Origin: Acidimicrobiaceae bacterium
Lineage (GTDB): Bacteria; Actinomycetota; Acidimicrobiia; Acidimicrobiales; Aldehydirespiratoraceae
Length of the DNA: 64,000 nucleotides
Direction of reading: 5' to 3'
NCBI GenBank assembly: GCA_009837445.1
Contig: VXTM01000021.1
Location: 287,101 to 351,100, forward strand
Of this stretch, positions 39,901 through 47,297 are shown piece after piece; the stretch's first letter is position 1; each line of letters begins with the position of its first letter. The notes under the pieces are model-generated. The model saw nothing but the letters and a program-made list of their open reading frames with translations, had not been told where the DNA came from and ran no database searches. The translations under genes and the position numbers were made by a program.

Positions 39901-40113
39901 GGCGGCCACCCGCGGACCGAGCCCCGATCCAGCCGCGTCCACGACCACGACGCTCAAGGACTCGTAGTCCTGGAGGGCCAGCGACTCCAGGGTCTCCTCG
40001 AACCACTCACCCGGCCGGTGTGCGACCACCACGGCCAGCACCGTGGGATGCTGCTGAGCGGTGCCGGACGCGCCCGGAGCGGGCGCCGCGCTGTCGACGG
40101 GAGATGCGATCAA
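36997..40113 (-). CDS. Very large family 2 glycosyltransferase with polytopic membrane region
   Basis: A protein of about 1038 residues. The N-terminal 270 residues are a GT2 domain: LAVVVAHRPGEWFEETLESL, VVVVDAAGSG, the CHDDVAL metal motif and the GEDVDFCWRAQ acceptor motif. The remainder has a short linker and about a dozen membrane helices, then an outside domain and a final helix with basic tail (LRRRMDRH). It likely adds sugars to a membrane-bound polymer and may also export it (inference). The start is uncertain: the TTG at 40113 has no ribosome-binding site, and a GTG about 24 codons later would still leave the GT2 strand intact. Coupled to the DUF5719-like gene. Confidence 0.82.
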   Translation of the reverse strand: MIASPVDSAAPAPGASGTAQQHPTVLAVVVAHRPGEWFEETLESLALQDYESLSVVVVDAAGSGLGPRVAAVAEGADVIDAAGVSGFSEAANAVLSAELSADFLLVCHDDVALSSDAVSVLVAEALRSSAGVVGPKIVEWDRPEIIRHAGYDVDRFGVAADRAGAHELDQEQHDGVRDSFALPSAAMLIRTELFVRLGGFDAGMTFRGEDVDFCWRAQMAGARVMFVGGAVVRHRGGLASRTGIDDVRRTQARHALRAMLVNHGRISLTLFVPLAVLMAVAEVVLGVFTARFGRVRDVVSAWVWNISRLDVVLERRRANTQVRRVRQADVTALQYLGSVRLVSFLRRQFGGESQGLLSVAGRGVLGGLRTGTTRLTFLTWAVVVVVVLFGSRRLLSDGVPAVGDFVQLPETANDLIRTWWNGWSDRNAGAPTSNSGVLFFLGVGGWLLAGSVGLLRTLSVVLPIGVGLLGAYQLLAVTGSRRAQAATLVAYLLVPLASSSVASGSIPGLVGYAAAPWMLRALLRASRAAPFRSSPKGLDGLVSAAVSLGAVAGLAALVVPAAVGLVALIAAGLVLGSLLAARPGAVGGLLTATVLAVPVIAFVALPTVVDVLATGPVWAPIADGRDGSAGTVSFAEMLRFAVGPDDSGALTWLFAVPMIVPLLLGRGWRLEQAIRLWVVGLAAWALALVAQRGMLPFGLPDLQLLLAPAAVAVAALCGMAVLSIEHDLRFSHFGWRQALVPVMVAASLVLAFGRVTVLETGGWGLVERDHHAALRFEPPTLVGAYRVLWIGAPEFLSVEGHSLEPGVAWAVTAGDAVTIADRALPVDTGRADLIETAIGDIDAGRTTRAGRVLAGMGVRYVVLLHRLAPAPFVGEDQAQPVPAGLAAAIRNQLDLELVEGTNSAVDMFVNTSWTPMRAVHAPGFDEGVDEIADLEAHPITPGVPVFSGTGPPWSAEIPDGAEVLVGHTPRPGWELRVDGETAARREAVAWARAYLPADGGQAELSYSSPWWRRAGQLLGSAAPVVLLLAWLRRRMDRH

Positions 40114-40135
40114 CCGAGGCTAATGGGCGCCCCGG

Positions 40136-40816
40136 TCAGGCCGGTGACGGGCTAGCGGGCCGGCTAGCGGCCCAAGCCTCGATCAGCTCGGAGGCGGTGA
40201 CGACGGTGGCGACCATGGCCAGGGTGTTGTCGATCACGGACGCCGCGTAGGCGGCGGGGACTCCGGCGACCGCGTCCCGTACAAGCACCACCTGGTAGCC
40301 GAGATCGACGGCGCTGAGGCACAGGCCCACAATGCCCACGTTCACCGACACGCCCGTGGCGACGACGGTGGTGACGCCGAGATTCCGCAGGGTCTGGTCG
40401 AGCGGGGTCGACGTGAACGGCGTGAGCCCGTGCCAGCGGGCCACGACGAGGTCACGGGGATCCTCCCCCAGTTCGGGTACCAGCCGGGAGCCTTCGGTGC
40501 CGGACTCGGTGGGCGCGGCCCCTTCACGGCGCAGCCGGTCGGCGAGGCCCAGGATCCGGCAGTTGACCGAGCCACCCGCGCCGTCGGGCCGGGTCCCCAT
40601 CGTGCAGTGGACCACCCGTGCGCCCGCATCCCGGGCCGCCTCGCACACCGAGGCCGCGGCGGCGATCGCGCCGGTGGCTGCGACCTGCTCGGCGAGCGCA
40701 GGCATCATCCCGCCCGGTCCGACGACCCCCCGCTGCAACTCCATGGTAAGCACCGCGGTGGAGCCGGGATCCACCAGAGACGCCAGCCGCCCGCCGCGGT
40801 CCGATGATGCCGCCAT
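40136..40816 (-). CDS. Isochorismatase-like (cysteine hydrolase fold) protein lacking the usual triad
   Basis: A 226-residue protein with the isochorismatase-like fold. The first strand reads AVLTMELQRG, with Glu where the family has catalytic Asp (usually IDMQ). The segment that normally holds the nucleophile Cys reads ATGVSVNVGIVGL, with Gly at that place. The Lys position (RWHGLTPF) is also not Lys. It therefore resembles isochorismatase-type members that act without the Cys, or a non-catalytic binder, rather than nicotinamidases. A CACACT hexamer lies six bases before the ATG. Divergent from rmd. Confidence 0.75.
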   Translation of the reverse strand: MAASSDRGGRLASLVDPGSTAVLTMELQRGVVGPGGMMPALAEQVAATGAIAAAASVCEAARDAGARVVHCTMGTRPDGAGGSVNCRILGLADRLRREGAAPTESGTEGSRLVPELGEDPRDLVVARWHGLTPFTSTPLDQTLRNLGVTTVVATGVSVNVGIVGLCLSAVDLGYQVVLVRDAVAGVPAAYAASVIDNTLAMVATVVTASELIEAWAASRPASPSPA

Positions 40817-40822
40817 GCGACA

Positions 40823-40846
40823 AGTGTGGCAGGCGCCACATAGGGT
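40823..40846. promoter_or_regulatory. Divergent promoters with shared inverted repeat (isochorismatase-like gene / rmd operon)
   Basis: Minus-strand CACACT (40823-40828) lies six bases before the isochorismatase-like ATG. Plus-strand TAGGGT (40841-40846) lies eight bases before an ATG at 40855. The inverted repeat TGTGGC-AGGC-GCCACA (40825-40840) spans the space between and overlaps the first box, so one regulator could control both genes. Confidence 0.4.
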
Positions 40847-40854
40847 TTCGCGTC

Positions 40855-40881
40855 ATGCGCTGTCGGGATTGGGTGCGGTAA
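40855..40881 (+). CDS. Possible leaderless leader peptide upstream of rmd
   Basis: An 8-codon open frame (MRCRDWVR, then TAA at 40879-40881) begins eight bases after a TAGGGT hexamer and ends five bases before the GTG of rmd. If transcription starts near 40854 this peptide would be translated first, and rmd would depend on ribosomes ending there. It could be chance; no comparative support is available. Confidence 0.25.
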   Translation: MRCRDWVR

Positions 40882-40886
40882 GGCGC

Positions 40887-41807
40887 GTGCGGGCTCTCGT
40901 CACCGGCGCCAGCGGCTTCGTGGGCTGCCATCTGGTTGCGCACCTCGCGGCCTGCGGCGACGAGGTGACGACCAGCGAGGCCGAGATCACCGACCCGGAG
41001 GCGCTGGAAGCCGACTTCGAGGGTTGCCGGCCGGACGCCGTGTACCACCTGGCCGCGCAGGCCGACGTCAAGGCGAGCTTCACCGCCGCCGCGGCCACGC
41101 TGCGGGTGAACGTCGAGGGCACCTTCAACGTCCTGGACGCGGCCCGCCGGGCCGGCGCGGGCCGTGTGGTGGTGGTGAGCAGCGCCGACGTCTACGGCAG
41201 GCTCGATCCCGACGAACTCCCCGTCGGCGAGGCCACCCCAATGCGCCCGGTGACCCCCTACGGGGCGAGCAAGGCGGCCGCCGAGATGGTCTGCGTGCAG
41301 GCCGGCGCGGCGCGCGGCCTCGACGTGGTCCGGGCCCGGGCCTTCAACCACCTCGGCCCGGGCCAGAGCGACCGCTTCGTGGCGGCCGCGCTGGCGGTCC
41401 GCATCGCTCAGAACGAACGCACCGGCGCCAAGACCGTGCCGGTGGGGAACCTGAAGGCCCGCCGCGACTTCACCGACGTGCGCGACGTCGTACGGGCCTA
41501 CCGGCTGCTGGCCGAGCGCGGCGTCTGCGGTGAGGCCTACAACGTGTGCAGCGGAACCTCCCTGAGCGTCCGGGACCTGGCCGACGCCCTGATGGCGCGG
41601 GCCAGGCACCCCATGCGCCTGACCGCCGACGACGAATTGTTCCGACCCGTCGACGTGGCCGAGGTCAGAGGCGACCCGTCCAAGCTCCGGGCCGCCACCG
41701 GCTGGAGCCCCGAGGTGGAGCTGGAGCAGACCCTCGACGAACTGCTCGACTACTGGCGCGACCTGACCCCGGAGTCGGAACTGCCGCCGCGGGGCGATAG
41801 CCAGTAG
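40887..41807 (+). CDS. rmd: GDP-6-deoxy-D-mannose reductase (RMD-like)
   Basis: A 306-residue extended SDR. It has TGASGFVG, YHLAAQADV, SSADVYG, YGASK (YxxxK), then ARAFNHLGPGQSDRFV, RRDFTDVRDVVRAYRLL and AYNVCSG, matching the pattern of bacterial RMD in order. RMD reduces the 4-keto group of GDP-4-keto-6-deoxymannose to give GDP-D-rhamnose. The gene for the preceding enzyme, gmd, follows three bases later, which supports the call. The GTG at 40887 is the first start compatible with the Rossmann strand. A 4-reductase for another GDP-sugar is the alternative. Confidence 0.8.
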   Translation: MRALVTGASGFVGCHLVAHLAACGDEVTTSEAEITDPEALEADFEGCRPDAVYHLAAQADVKASFTAAAATLRVNVEGTFNVLDAARRAGAGRVVVVSSADVYGRLDPDELPVGEATPMRPVTPYGASKAAAEMVCVQAGAARGLDVVRARAFNHLGPGQSDRFVAAALAVRIAQNERTGAKTVPVGNLKARRDFTDVRDVVRAYRLLAERGVCGEAYNVCSGTSLSVRDLADALMARARHPMRLTADDELFRPVDVAEVRGDPSKLRAATGWSPEVELEQTLDELLDYWRDLTPESELPPRGDSQ

Positions 41808-42791
<984 letters not shown>

Positions 42792-42804
42792 GAGGCCAAG
42801 CGAA

Positions 42805-43740
42805 TTGACGCTGATCACGGTCCTGGCCGGAGGGGTGGGCGCGGCCCGCTACCTGGCTGGGCAGTTGCAGGTGACCTCCCCCTCCGACGTCACCGCGGTG
42901 GTCAACGTGGCCGACGACATCGAGTTGCACGGCCTGCATGTCAGCCCCGACATCGACACCGTCGTCTACACGCTGTCGGGAGCCATCGACCCCGAACGGG
43001 GCTGGGGCCTGGCCGACGAGACATGGAACGCTCTCAACGAACTCAGGACGCTGGGAATCGACGCCTGGTTCAATCTCGGAGACCGCGACATCGGAACCCA
43101 CCTGTTCCGCACGACCCTGCTGCGCCAGGGGCACACCCTGAGCGAGGCGACCGCTCGCCTGGCCGCGGCCCGCGGCCTGGGCTGCCGGATCCTGCCGGTG
43201 AGCGACCAGCCGATAGAGACCCGGGTCACGCTGGCGGAGGGCACCGAGATCGGCTTCCAGGAGTACTTCGTCCGGCTCGCCCACGATGTCGCCATCTCCG
43301 GGGTGCGGTTCGCGGGCTCCGGTGATGCCCACCCGGCCCCCGGGGTGCTCGAGGCCATAGACACCGCCGAGGTCGTAGTGATCGCACCGTCCAACCCGGT
43401 CGTGTCGATAGGCCCGATCCTGGCCGTGCGGGGCGTGACGGAGGCACTCGCCGCCCGGCGGGCGCGCAACGTGGCCGTGTCACCGATCGTGGCGGGCGCG
43501 GCCCTCAAGGGACCCGCCGACCGGATGCTCCGGGAACTGGGCGAGGAGGCGAGCGTGGTGGGCGTGGCCCGCCGCTACCGGGACGTGGTCGGCGCGCTGG
43601 TGATCGACGAGGCCGACGCCGAGCTGGCCCCGGCCGTCGACGATGCCGGGGTGAGGCCGGTGGTGGCCCCCACGATCATGTCGTCGCCCGAGGCCGCAGC
43701 CGAGCTGGCCCGCCGCACTATGACCGCGGTGTCGCCGTGA
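42805..43740 (+). CDS. fbiA: 2-phospho-L-lactate transferase / F420 biosynthesis protein FbiA (CofD)
   Basis: A 311-residue enzyme joining a phosphoenolpyruvate- or phospholactate-derived unit to the deazaflavin Fo in coenzyme F420 synthesis. It has VLAGGVGAARYLAG at the N-terminus, NVADDIELHGLHVSPDIDTV with the metal-binding Asp residues, NLGDRDIGTHLFR and PSNPVVSIGPIL, all typical of CofD/FbiA. The start is a TTG (42805) after a GAGAGG sequence. It is followed by fbiB, with a duplicated stop/start segment at the junction. FbiC and FbiD are not in this window. Confidence 0.95.
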   Translation: MTLITVLAGGVGAARYLAGQLQVTSPSDVTAVVNVADDIELHGLHVSPDIDTVVYTLSGAIDPERGWGLADETWNALNELRTLGIDAWFNLGDRDIGTHLFRTTLLRQGHTLSEATARLAAARGLGCRILPVSDQPIETRVTLAEGTEIGFQEYFVRLAHDVAISGVRFAGSGDAHPAPGVLEAIDTAEVVVIAPSNPVVSIGPILAVRGVTEALAARRARNVAVSPIVAGAALKGPADRMLRELGEEASVVGVARRYRDVVGALVIDEADAELAPAVDDAGVRPVVAPTIMSSPEAAAELARRTMTAVSP

Positions 43741-43778
43741 CGTGGGGAACCCCGACCAGCGAGGCGGTGTCGCCGTGA
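43726..43778 (+). repeat. 15-bp direct repeat at the fbiA/fbiB junction
   Basis: GCGGTGTCGCCGTGA occurs at 43726-43740 and at 43764-43778. The first copy holds the fbiA stop codon and the second holds the fbiB start (GTG at 43775). This looks like duplication of an ancestral GTGA overlap. Confidence 0.8.
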
Positions 43779-44479
43779 GCCTGGAGATCTTCGGGATCGA
43801 CGGCATCCCCGAGGTGCGCCCTGGCGACGACTTGGCCGCGCTCATCGTGGCTGCGGCCGGATCCGACGGGCTGCGGAACCGGGACTGTGTGGTCGTCACC
43901 CAGAAGGTGGTGTCCAAGGCGGAGGGACGGCTCGTGGCCGTCGACCCGAATGATCCGACCAGCCACAAGCCGCTGGTGGAGGCCGAGTCGGTCCGGGTGC
44001 TGCGCCGCCGGGGCGACCTGATCATCTCGGAGACCGCCCAGGGCTTCGTGTGCGCCAACGCCGGGATCGACCTCAGCAACGTCGAGGAGGGCTGGGCCGC
44101 GTTGTTGCCGGTGGACTCCGACCGCTCGGCCCGGCGCATCCGCGACCGCATCCGGGCCCTGGCCGGCGTCGAGGTCGGGGTGGTTGTCTCCGACACTTTC
44201 GGCCGGCCCTGGCGCAGGGGCGTGACCGACACCGCCATCGGCTGTGCGGGCATCGCGGCGGTGGTGGACCTGCGGGGAACCTCCGACGCGCTGGGCCGGG
44301 AACTCAAGGTGACCGAGGTGGCGGTGGCCGACGAGATCGCGGCGGCCGCCGACCTGGTCATGGGCAAGGCCAAAGGGGTGCCCGTGGCAGTGGTGCGGGG
44401 CCTGGAGGAGTCCTGGTTCCGCACCGGCTCCGTGGCCGAGGAGATAGTCCGCCCCCCCGCCGACGACCTCTTCCGCTAA
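43775..44479 (+). CDS. fbiB: Coenzyme F420-0:L-glutamate ligase (FbiB/CofE domain)
   Basis: A 234-residue CofE-type ligase adding glutamates to F420. It has VVTQKVVSKAEGR, the VRRRGDLIISETAQGFVCANAGID-type region (about 75-100), VDSDRSARRIRD and SDTFGRPWRRGVTD, all conserved in the family. The mycobacterial FbiB has a second, nitroreductase-like domain of about 200 residues that reduces dehydro-F420; it is absent here, so another protein must do that step. The GTG at 43775 is chosen over the in-frame GTG at 43742 because GAGGCG lies upstream and CofE conservation begins there. Converges with galE, overlapping by 4 bases. Confidence 0.93.
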   Translation: MSLEIFGIDGIPEVRPGDDLAALIVAAAGSDGLRNRDCVVVTQKVVSKAEGRLVAVDPNDPTSHKPLVEAESVRVLRRRGDLIISETAQGFVCANAGIDLSNVEEGWAALLPVDSDRSARRIRDRIRALAGVEVGVVVSDTFGRPWRRGVTDTAIGCAGIAAVVDLRGTSDALGRELKVTEVAVADEIAAAADLVMGKAKGVPVAVVRGLEESWFRTGSVAEEIVRPPADDLFR

Positions 44480-45495
44480 CCGCCCCCGCTGCCGTAGCCC
44501 GCGGGGTGGTGGTGGGTGAAGTTCCAGTGGTCGGCCAGCATCTCCGGGATGCTGCGGCGAGCCTGCCAGCCGAGCTCGTGACGGGCTCGGGTGCAGTCGG
44601 CCCAGGAGGCCTCCACGTCGCCGGGCCGGCGCCCGGCCATCTCGTACGGGACAGGCCTGCCGACCGCCTCGCCGGCCGCGGCCAGCACCTGCAGCACGGA
44701 GGTGCCCGATCCGGTGCCCAGGTTGTAGACCCGGCTGCTCGCCGGGGCTATGTCGACGTCGAGGGCGGCCAGATGGCCCTCGGCCAGGTCCATGACGTGC
44801 ACGTAGTCCCGCACGGCGGTGCCGTCGACCGTGGAGTAGTCGGCGCCGTACACATCCAGCCGCTCGAGCCGGCCGGAGGCGACCTGCATGACTCGGGGCA
44901 CGAGGTTCGCCGGTTCACCGAGCGGATCCTCCCCGATCAGCCCAGACGGGTGCGCGCCGACCGGGTTGAAGTAGCGGAGCATCACCGCGGTCAACTCCGA
45001 CGCGGCCGCGGTGTCGGCCAGGATGCGCTCGCCCATCAGCTTGGTCTCGCCGTAGGGGCTCTCCGGCACGGTCGGCGAGTCCTCGGTGACCGGCAGTGTG
45101 GCCGTCGACCCGTAGACGGTGGCCGAGGAGCTGAACACCAGCCGCGGCACTCCCCTATCGACGGCGGCAGCGACCAGCGAGATGGTCGACCCGAGGTTGC
45201 TGCGGTAGTAGCCCAAAGGGTCACGCACCGATTCGGCCACACTCTTACGGGCCGCGAAATGGATCACCGAATCGATCCGGTGCTCGCCGAAGACCGCGTC
45301 CAACACATCCGGATCGCCGACATCCCCTTCCACAACCGGCAGGTCCGGGCGGGTGAGGCTTCGGATCGGGTCGATGACTGAGCGGGAGGCGTTGGAGAAG
45401 TCGTCCAGGATGACCGGATCCCGGCCCGCGTCATGAAGCGCGACGGTGGTGTGGCTGCCGATGTAGCCCGCGCCCCCGGTGACCAGCGTCGCCAT
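44476..45495 (-). CDS. galE: UDP-glucose 4-epimerase
   Basis: A 339-residue extended SDR interconverting UDP-glucose and UDP-galactose. It has TGGAGYIGSHT, the HFAARKSVAESV segment, SSSATVYG, catalytic YGETK, RYFNPVGAHPSG and VRDYVHVMDLAEGH, the standard GalE series. The ATG overlaps the manC stop as TGATG. It is last in a surface-polysaccharide operon and supplies galactose or related sugars to it. Specificity for the N-acetylated substrate cannot be excluded. Confidence 0.93.
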   Translation of the reverse strand: MATLVTGGAGYIGSHTTVALHDAGRDPVILDDFSNASRSVIDPIRSLTRPDLPVVEGDVGDPDVLDAVFGEHRIDSVIHFAARKSVAESVRDPLGYYRSNLGSTISLVAAAVDRGVPRLVFSSSATVYGSTATLPVTEDSPTVPESPYGETKLMGERILADTAAASELTAVMLRYFNPVGAHPSGLIGEDPLGEPANLVPRVMQVASGRLERLDVYGADYSTVDGTAVRDYVHVMDLAEGHLAALDVDIAPASSRVYNLGTGSGTSVLQVLAAAGEAVGRPVPYEMAGRRPGDVEASWADCTRARHELGWQARRSIPEMLADHWNFTHHHPAGYGSGGG

Positions 45496-46505
45496 CAGAC
45501 GCCCTGCGGCACCCTGGCGCCGGACAGAGCCGATCCCGGCGCCACCTCGAAACGCTCGCCCACAAGCGTCCCGTCGGTCACCCGGGCACCCCGACCGACC
45601 GTCGCGCCCGAACCGACCACAGAGTCGAGAACGGTGGCGCCCGCCTCGATCACCGCGCCCGAATGGACCGCCGAACCCCGCACCACCGAGCCAGCCCCCA
45701 CCACCGCCCCGGCCATCACGACGCTGCGCTCGATCACAGCTTCGGGATCGACCGAGGCATCCGCCGACACCCCTGCGACCGCCGGCCCGCGCCGGCCGTC
45801 GAGCAGGTCGAGCTGGACCCTCAGGTAGGTCTGGGGGGTGCCGGCGTCGACCCAGTAGGTGTTGCGCCGCAGAGCCCACAGCGCGCCGTCGGTGACCATG
45901 GCCGGGAAGACCTCCCGCTCCACCGACACCCGGCGCCCGGGCCCGATCCGATCGATCACCGAGGGCTCCATCAGATAGGTCCCCGCGTTGATCCAGTTGC
46001 TCGGCGCCGGGGGCTGCGGCTTCTCCAGGAAGGCGCTCACGCGCCCGTCGGGATCGGTCACCACGACCCCGTAGCGGGATGGGTCCTCCACCTCGATCAG
46101 GTGGATCGTGGCCTCGGCGCCGGCCGAGCGGTGGACTCGCAGCATCTCATCGGTGTCGAGATCGGTTATCACATCGCCGTTGGCCACCAAGAACGTGCCC
46201 CCGGAGGCATCCATGCCCGACGCCCCGAACGCGAAGCGGATGGCCCCGGCGGTGTCGAGCGGCTCGGGCTCGACCACGCAGCACAGCTCCACCCCCGCGC
46301 AGCGCCCGTCGGGGTAGGCGGCCCGGAAGGCGTCGTCTTGGTAGCCCAGGGCCAGGACCACCCTGTCCACGCCGTGGCGGGCCAGACCGGACACGGCGTG
46401 CTCGAGCATGGGCCGGTGCAGCACCGGGAGCATCTGTTTGGGTGTGGTCAGCGTCAGCGGCCGCAGCCGGGTGCCGAAACCCCCGACGAGCAGGATCGCC
46501 TGCAC
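45495..46505 (-). CDS. manC: Mannose-1-phosphate guanylyltransferase-type nucleotidyltransferase
   Basis: A 336-residue sugar-nucleotide pyrophosphorylase. The N-terminal domain opens ILLVGGFGTRLRPLT with PKQMLPV, includes VANGDVITDLD (metal-binding Asp) and FLEKP, and is followed from about residue 245 by left-handed beta-helix hexapeptide repeats (AVIERSVVMAGAVVGAG and onward). The group with this layout in actinobacteria (ManB/ManC of mycobacteria, beside fbiAB) makes GDP-mannose. Glucose-1-phosphate thymidylyl- or uridylyltransferase activity is the alternative. GTG start; its stop overlaps the galE start. Confidence 0.83.
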   Translation of the reverse strand: MQAILLVGGFGTRLRPLTLTTPKQMLPVLHRPMLEHAVSGLARHGVDRVVLALGYQDDAFRAAYPDGRCAGVELCCVVEPEPLDTAGAIRFAFGASGMDASGGTFLVANGDVITDLDTDEMLRVHRSAGAEATIHLIEVEDPSRYGVVVTDPDGRVSAFLEKPQPPAPSNWINAGTYLMEPSVIDRIGPGRRVSVEREVFPAMVTDGALWALRRNTYWVDAGTPQTYLRVQLDLLDGRRGPAVAGVSADASVDPEAVIERSVVMAGAVVGAGSVVRGSAVHSGAVIEAGATVLDSVVGSGATVGRGARVTDGTLVGERFEVAPGSALSGARVPQGV

Positions 46506-46519
46506 CTCGGCGCCCCGTT

Positions 46520-47266
46520 CTATTCCTCGGCCGGGGAGTCCGTCGGGTCGAGGTCGGTTTCCGGCCCGGTGGAGATCAGGTTCCCCGCGGATGCCCCGAA
46601 GGCCGTCTGGAGGCGGTCCTCGGGCGGCGGGGGCACATCGGCGCCGGCAGGCACCCGTGCGAACGTGAACGCCTCCAGATCGCCCAGCAAACCGATGTCG
46701 CCGAAGTCGTCGGTGAATTCCTCGGCGGGCTCGTACAGGTCGACCAGGCCCGTGACCGGCTCGTCGCCACCGGGTGCCGAAGGATCGATCCGGGCGAATC
46801 GCACGGCCCGGATCACCGTCGGCTCACCATTGCAGTCGGATCCCGCCTCAAGCACGCCGATGCCGGGGCCGCTGATCTCGTCGTCGGTGACCCTCGCCCC
46901 CATGGACTCGAGGAACACATCGAGCCGGGCGTCGTCACCAGAGGCTGAACTGTTCCACGGGTGGATGTGGATCACTCCGTCCTGGTGCGAGTGGATGCCA
47001 TCGGGATCGGCGGCGCTGGTAAAAGCGGGCAGGAACCGGTCGCAGTCGTAGATTGCGTAAGCCGAGTGCCAATGGTCGTGGCCCACCCTCGGCGCCTCCG
47101 CCGGAGCCCGCGACGACCGGGCGAAGATCACAAGCGCCACGCCGAGGATGACGACAGCCCCGAGAATGAGCGGGAAGCCCAGCTCGCGGCGCTCGCGGCC
47201 GCCCTTGGGCGCGGCGGCCGCCCGGGCGGCCCGCTGGACCTTCTTGGAAGAACTCGGCTGGGCCAC
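46520..47266 (-). CDS. His-rich single-pass membrane protein of unknown function
   Basis: A 248-residue protein: a basic cytoplasmic N-terminus (SSSKKVQRAARAAA), one membrane helix at about 30-48 (GFPLILGAVVILGVALVIF), then an outside domain. The first part of that domain packs His residues: GHDHWHSAYAIYDC and GIHSHQDGVIHIHPW, a likely metal-binding site, with paired Cys (YDC and SDCNG). The C-terminus is acidic. I know no function; similar proteins occur in Acidimicrobiia from memory. It lies between a GT4 gene and manC in a polysaccharide operon. GTG start at 47266. Confidence 0.75.
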   Translation of the reverse strand: MAQPSSSKKVQRAARAAAAPKGGRERRELGFPLILGAVVILGVALVIFARSSRAPAEAPRVGHDHWHSAYAIYDCDRFLPAFTSAADPDGIHSHQDGVIHIHPWNSSASGDDARLDVFLESMGARVTDDEISGPGIGVLEAGSDCNGEPTVIRAVRFARIDPSAPGGDEPVTGLVDLYEPAEEFTDDFGDIGLLGDLEAFTFARVPAGADVPPPPEDRLQTAFGASAGNLISTGPETDLDPTDSPAEE

Positions 47267-47297
47267 GGGCCGTCACGCTATCGGCTCACGCCGGATG

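Noticed and set aside
43742-43774. Use of the GTG at 43742 as the fbiB start
   Set aside because: It has no ribosome-binding site and the extra 11 residues come from the duplicated junction; CofE conservation begins after the GTG at 43775.
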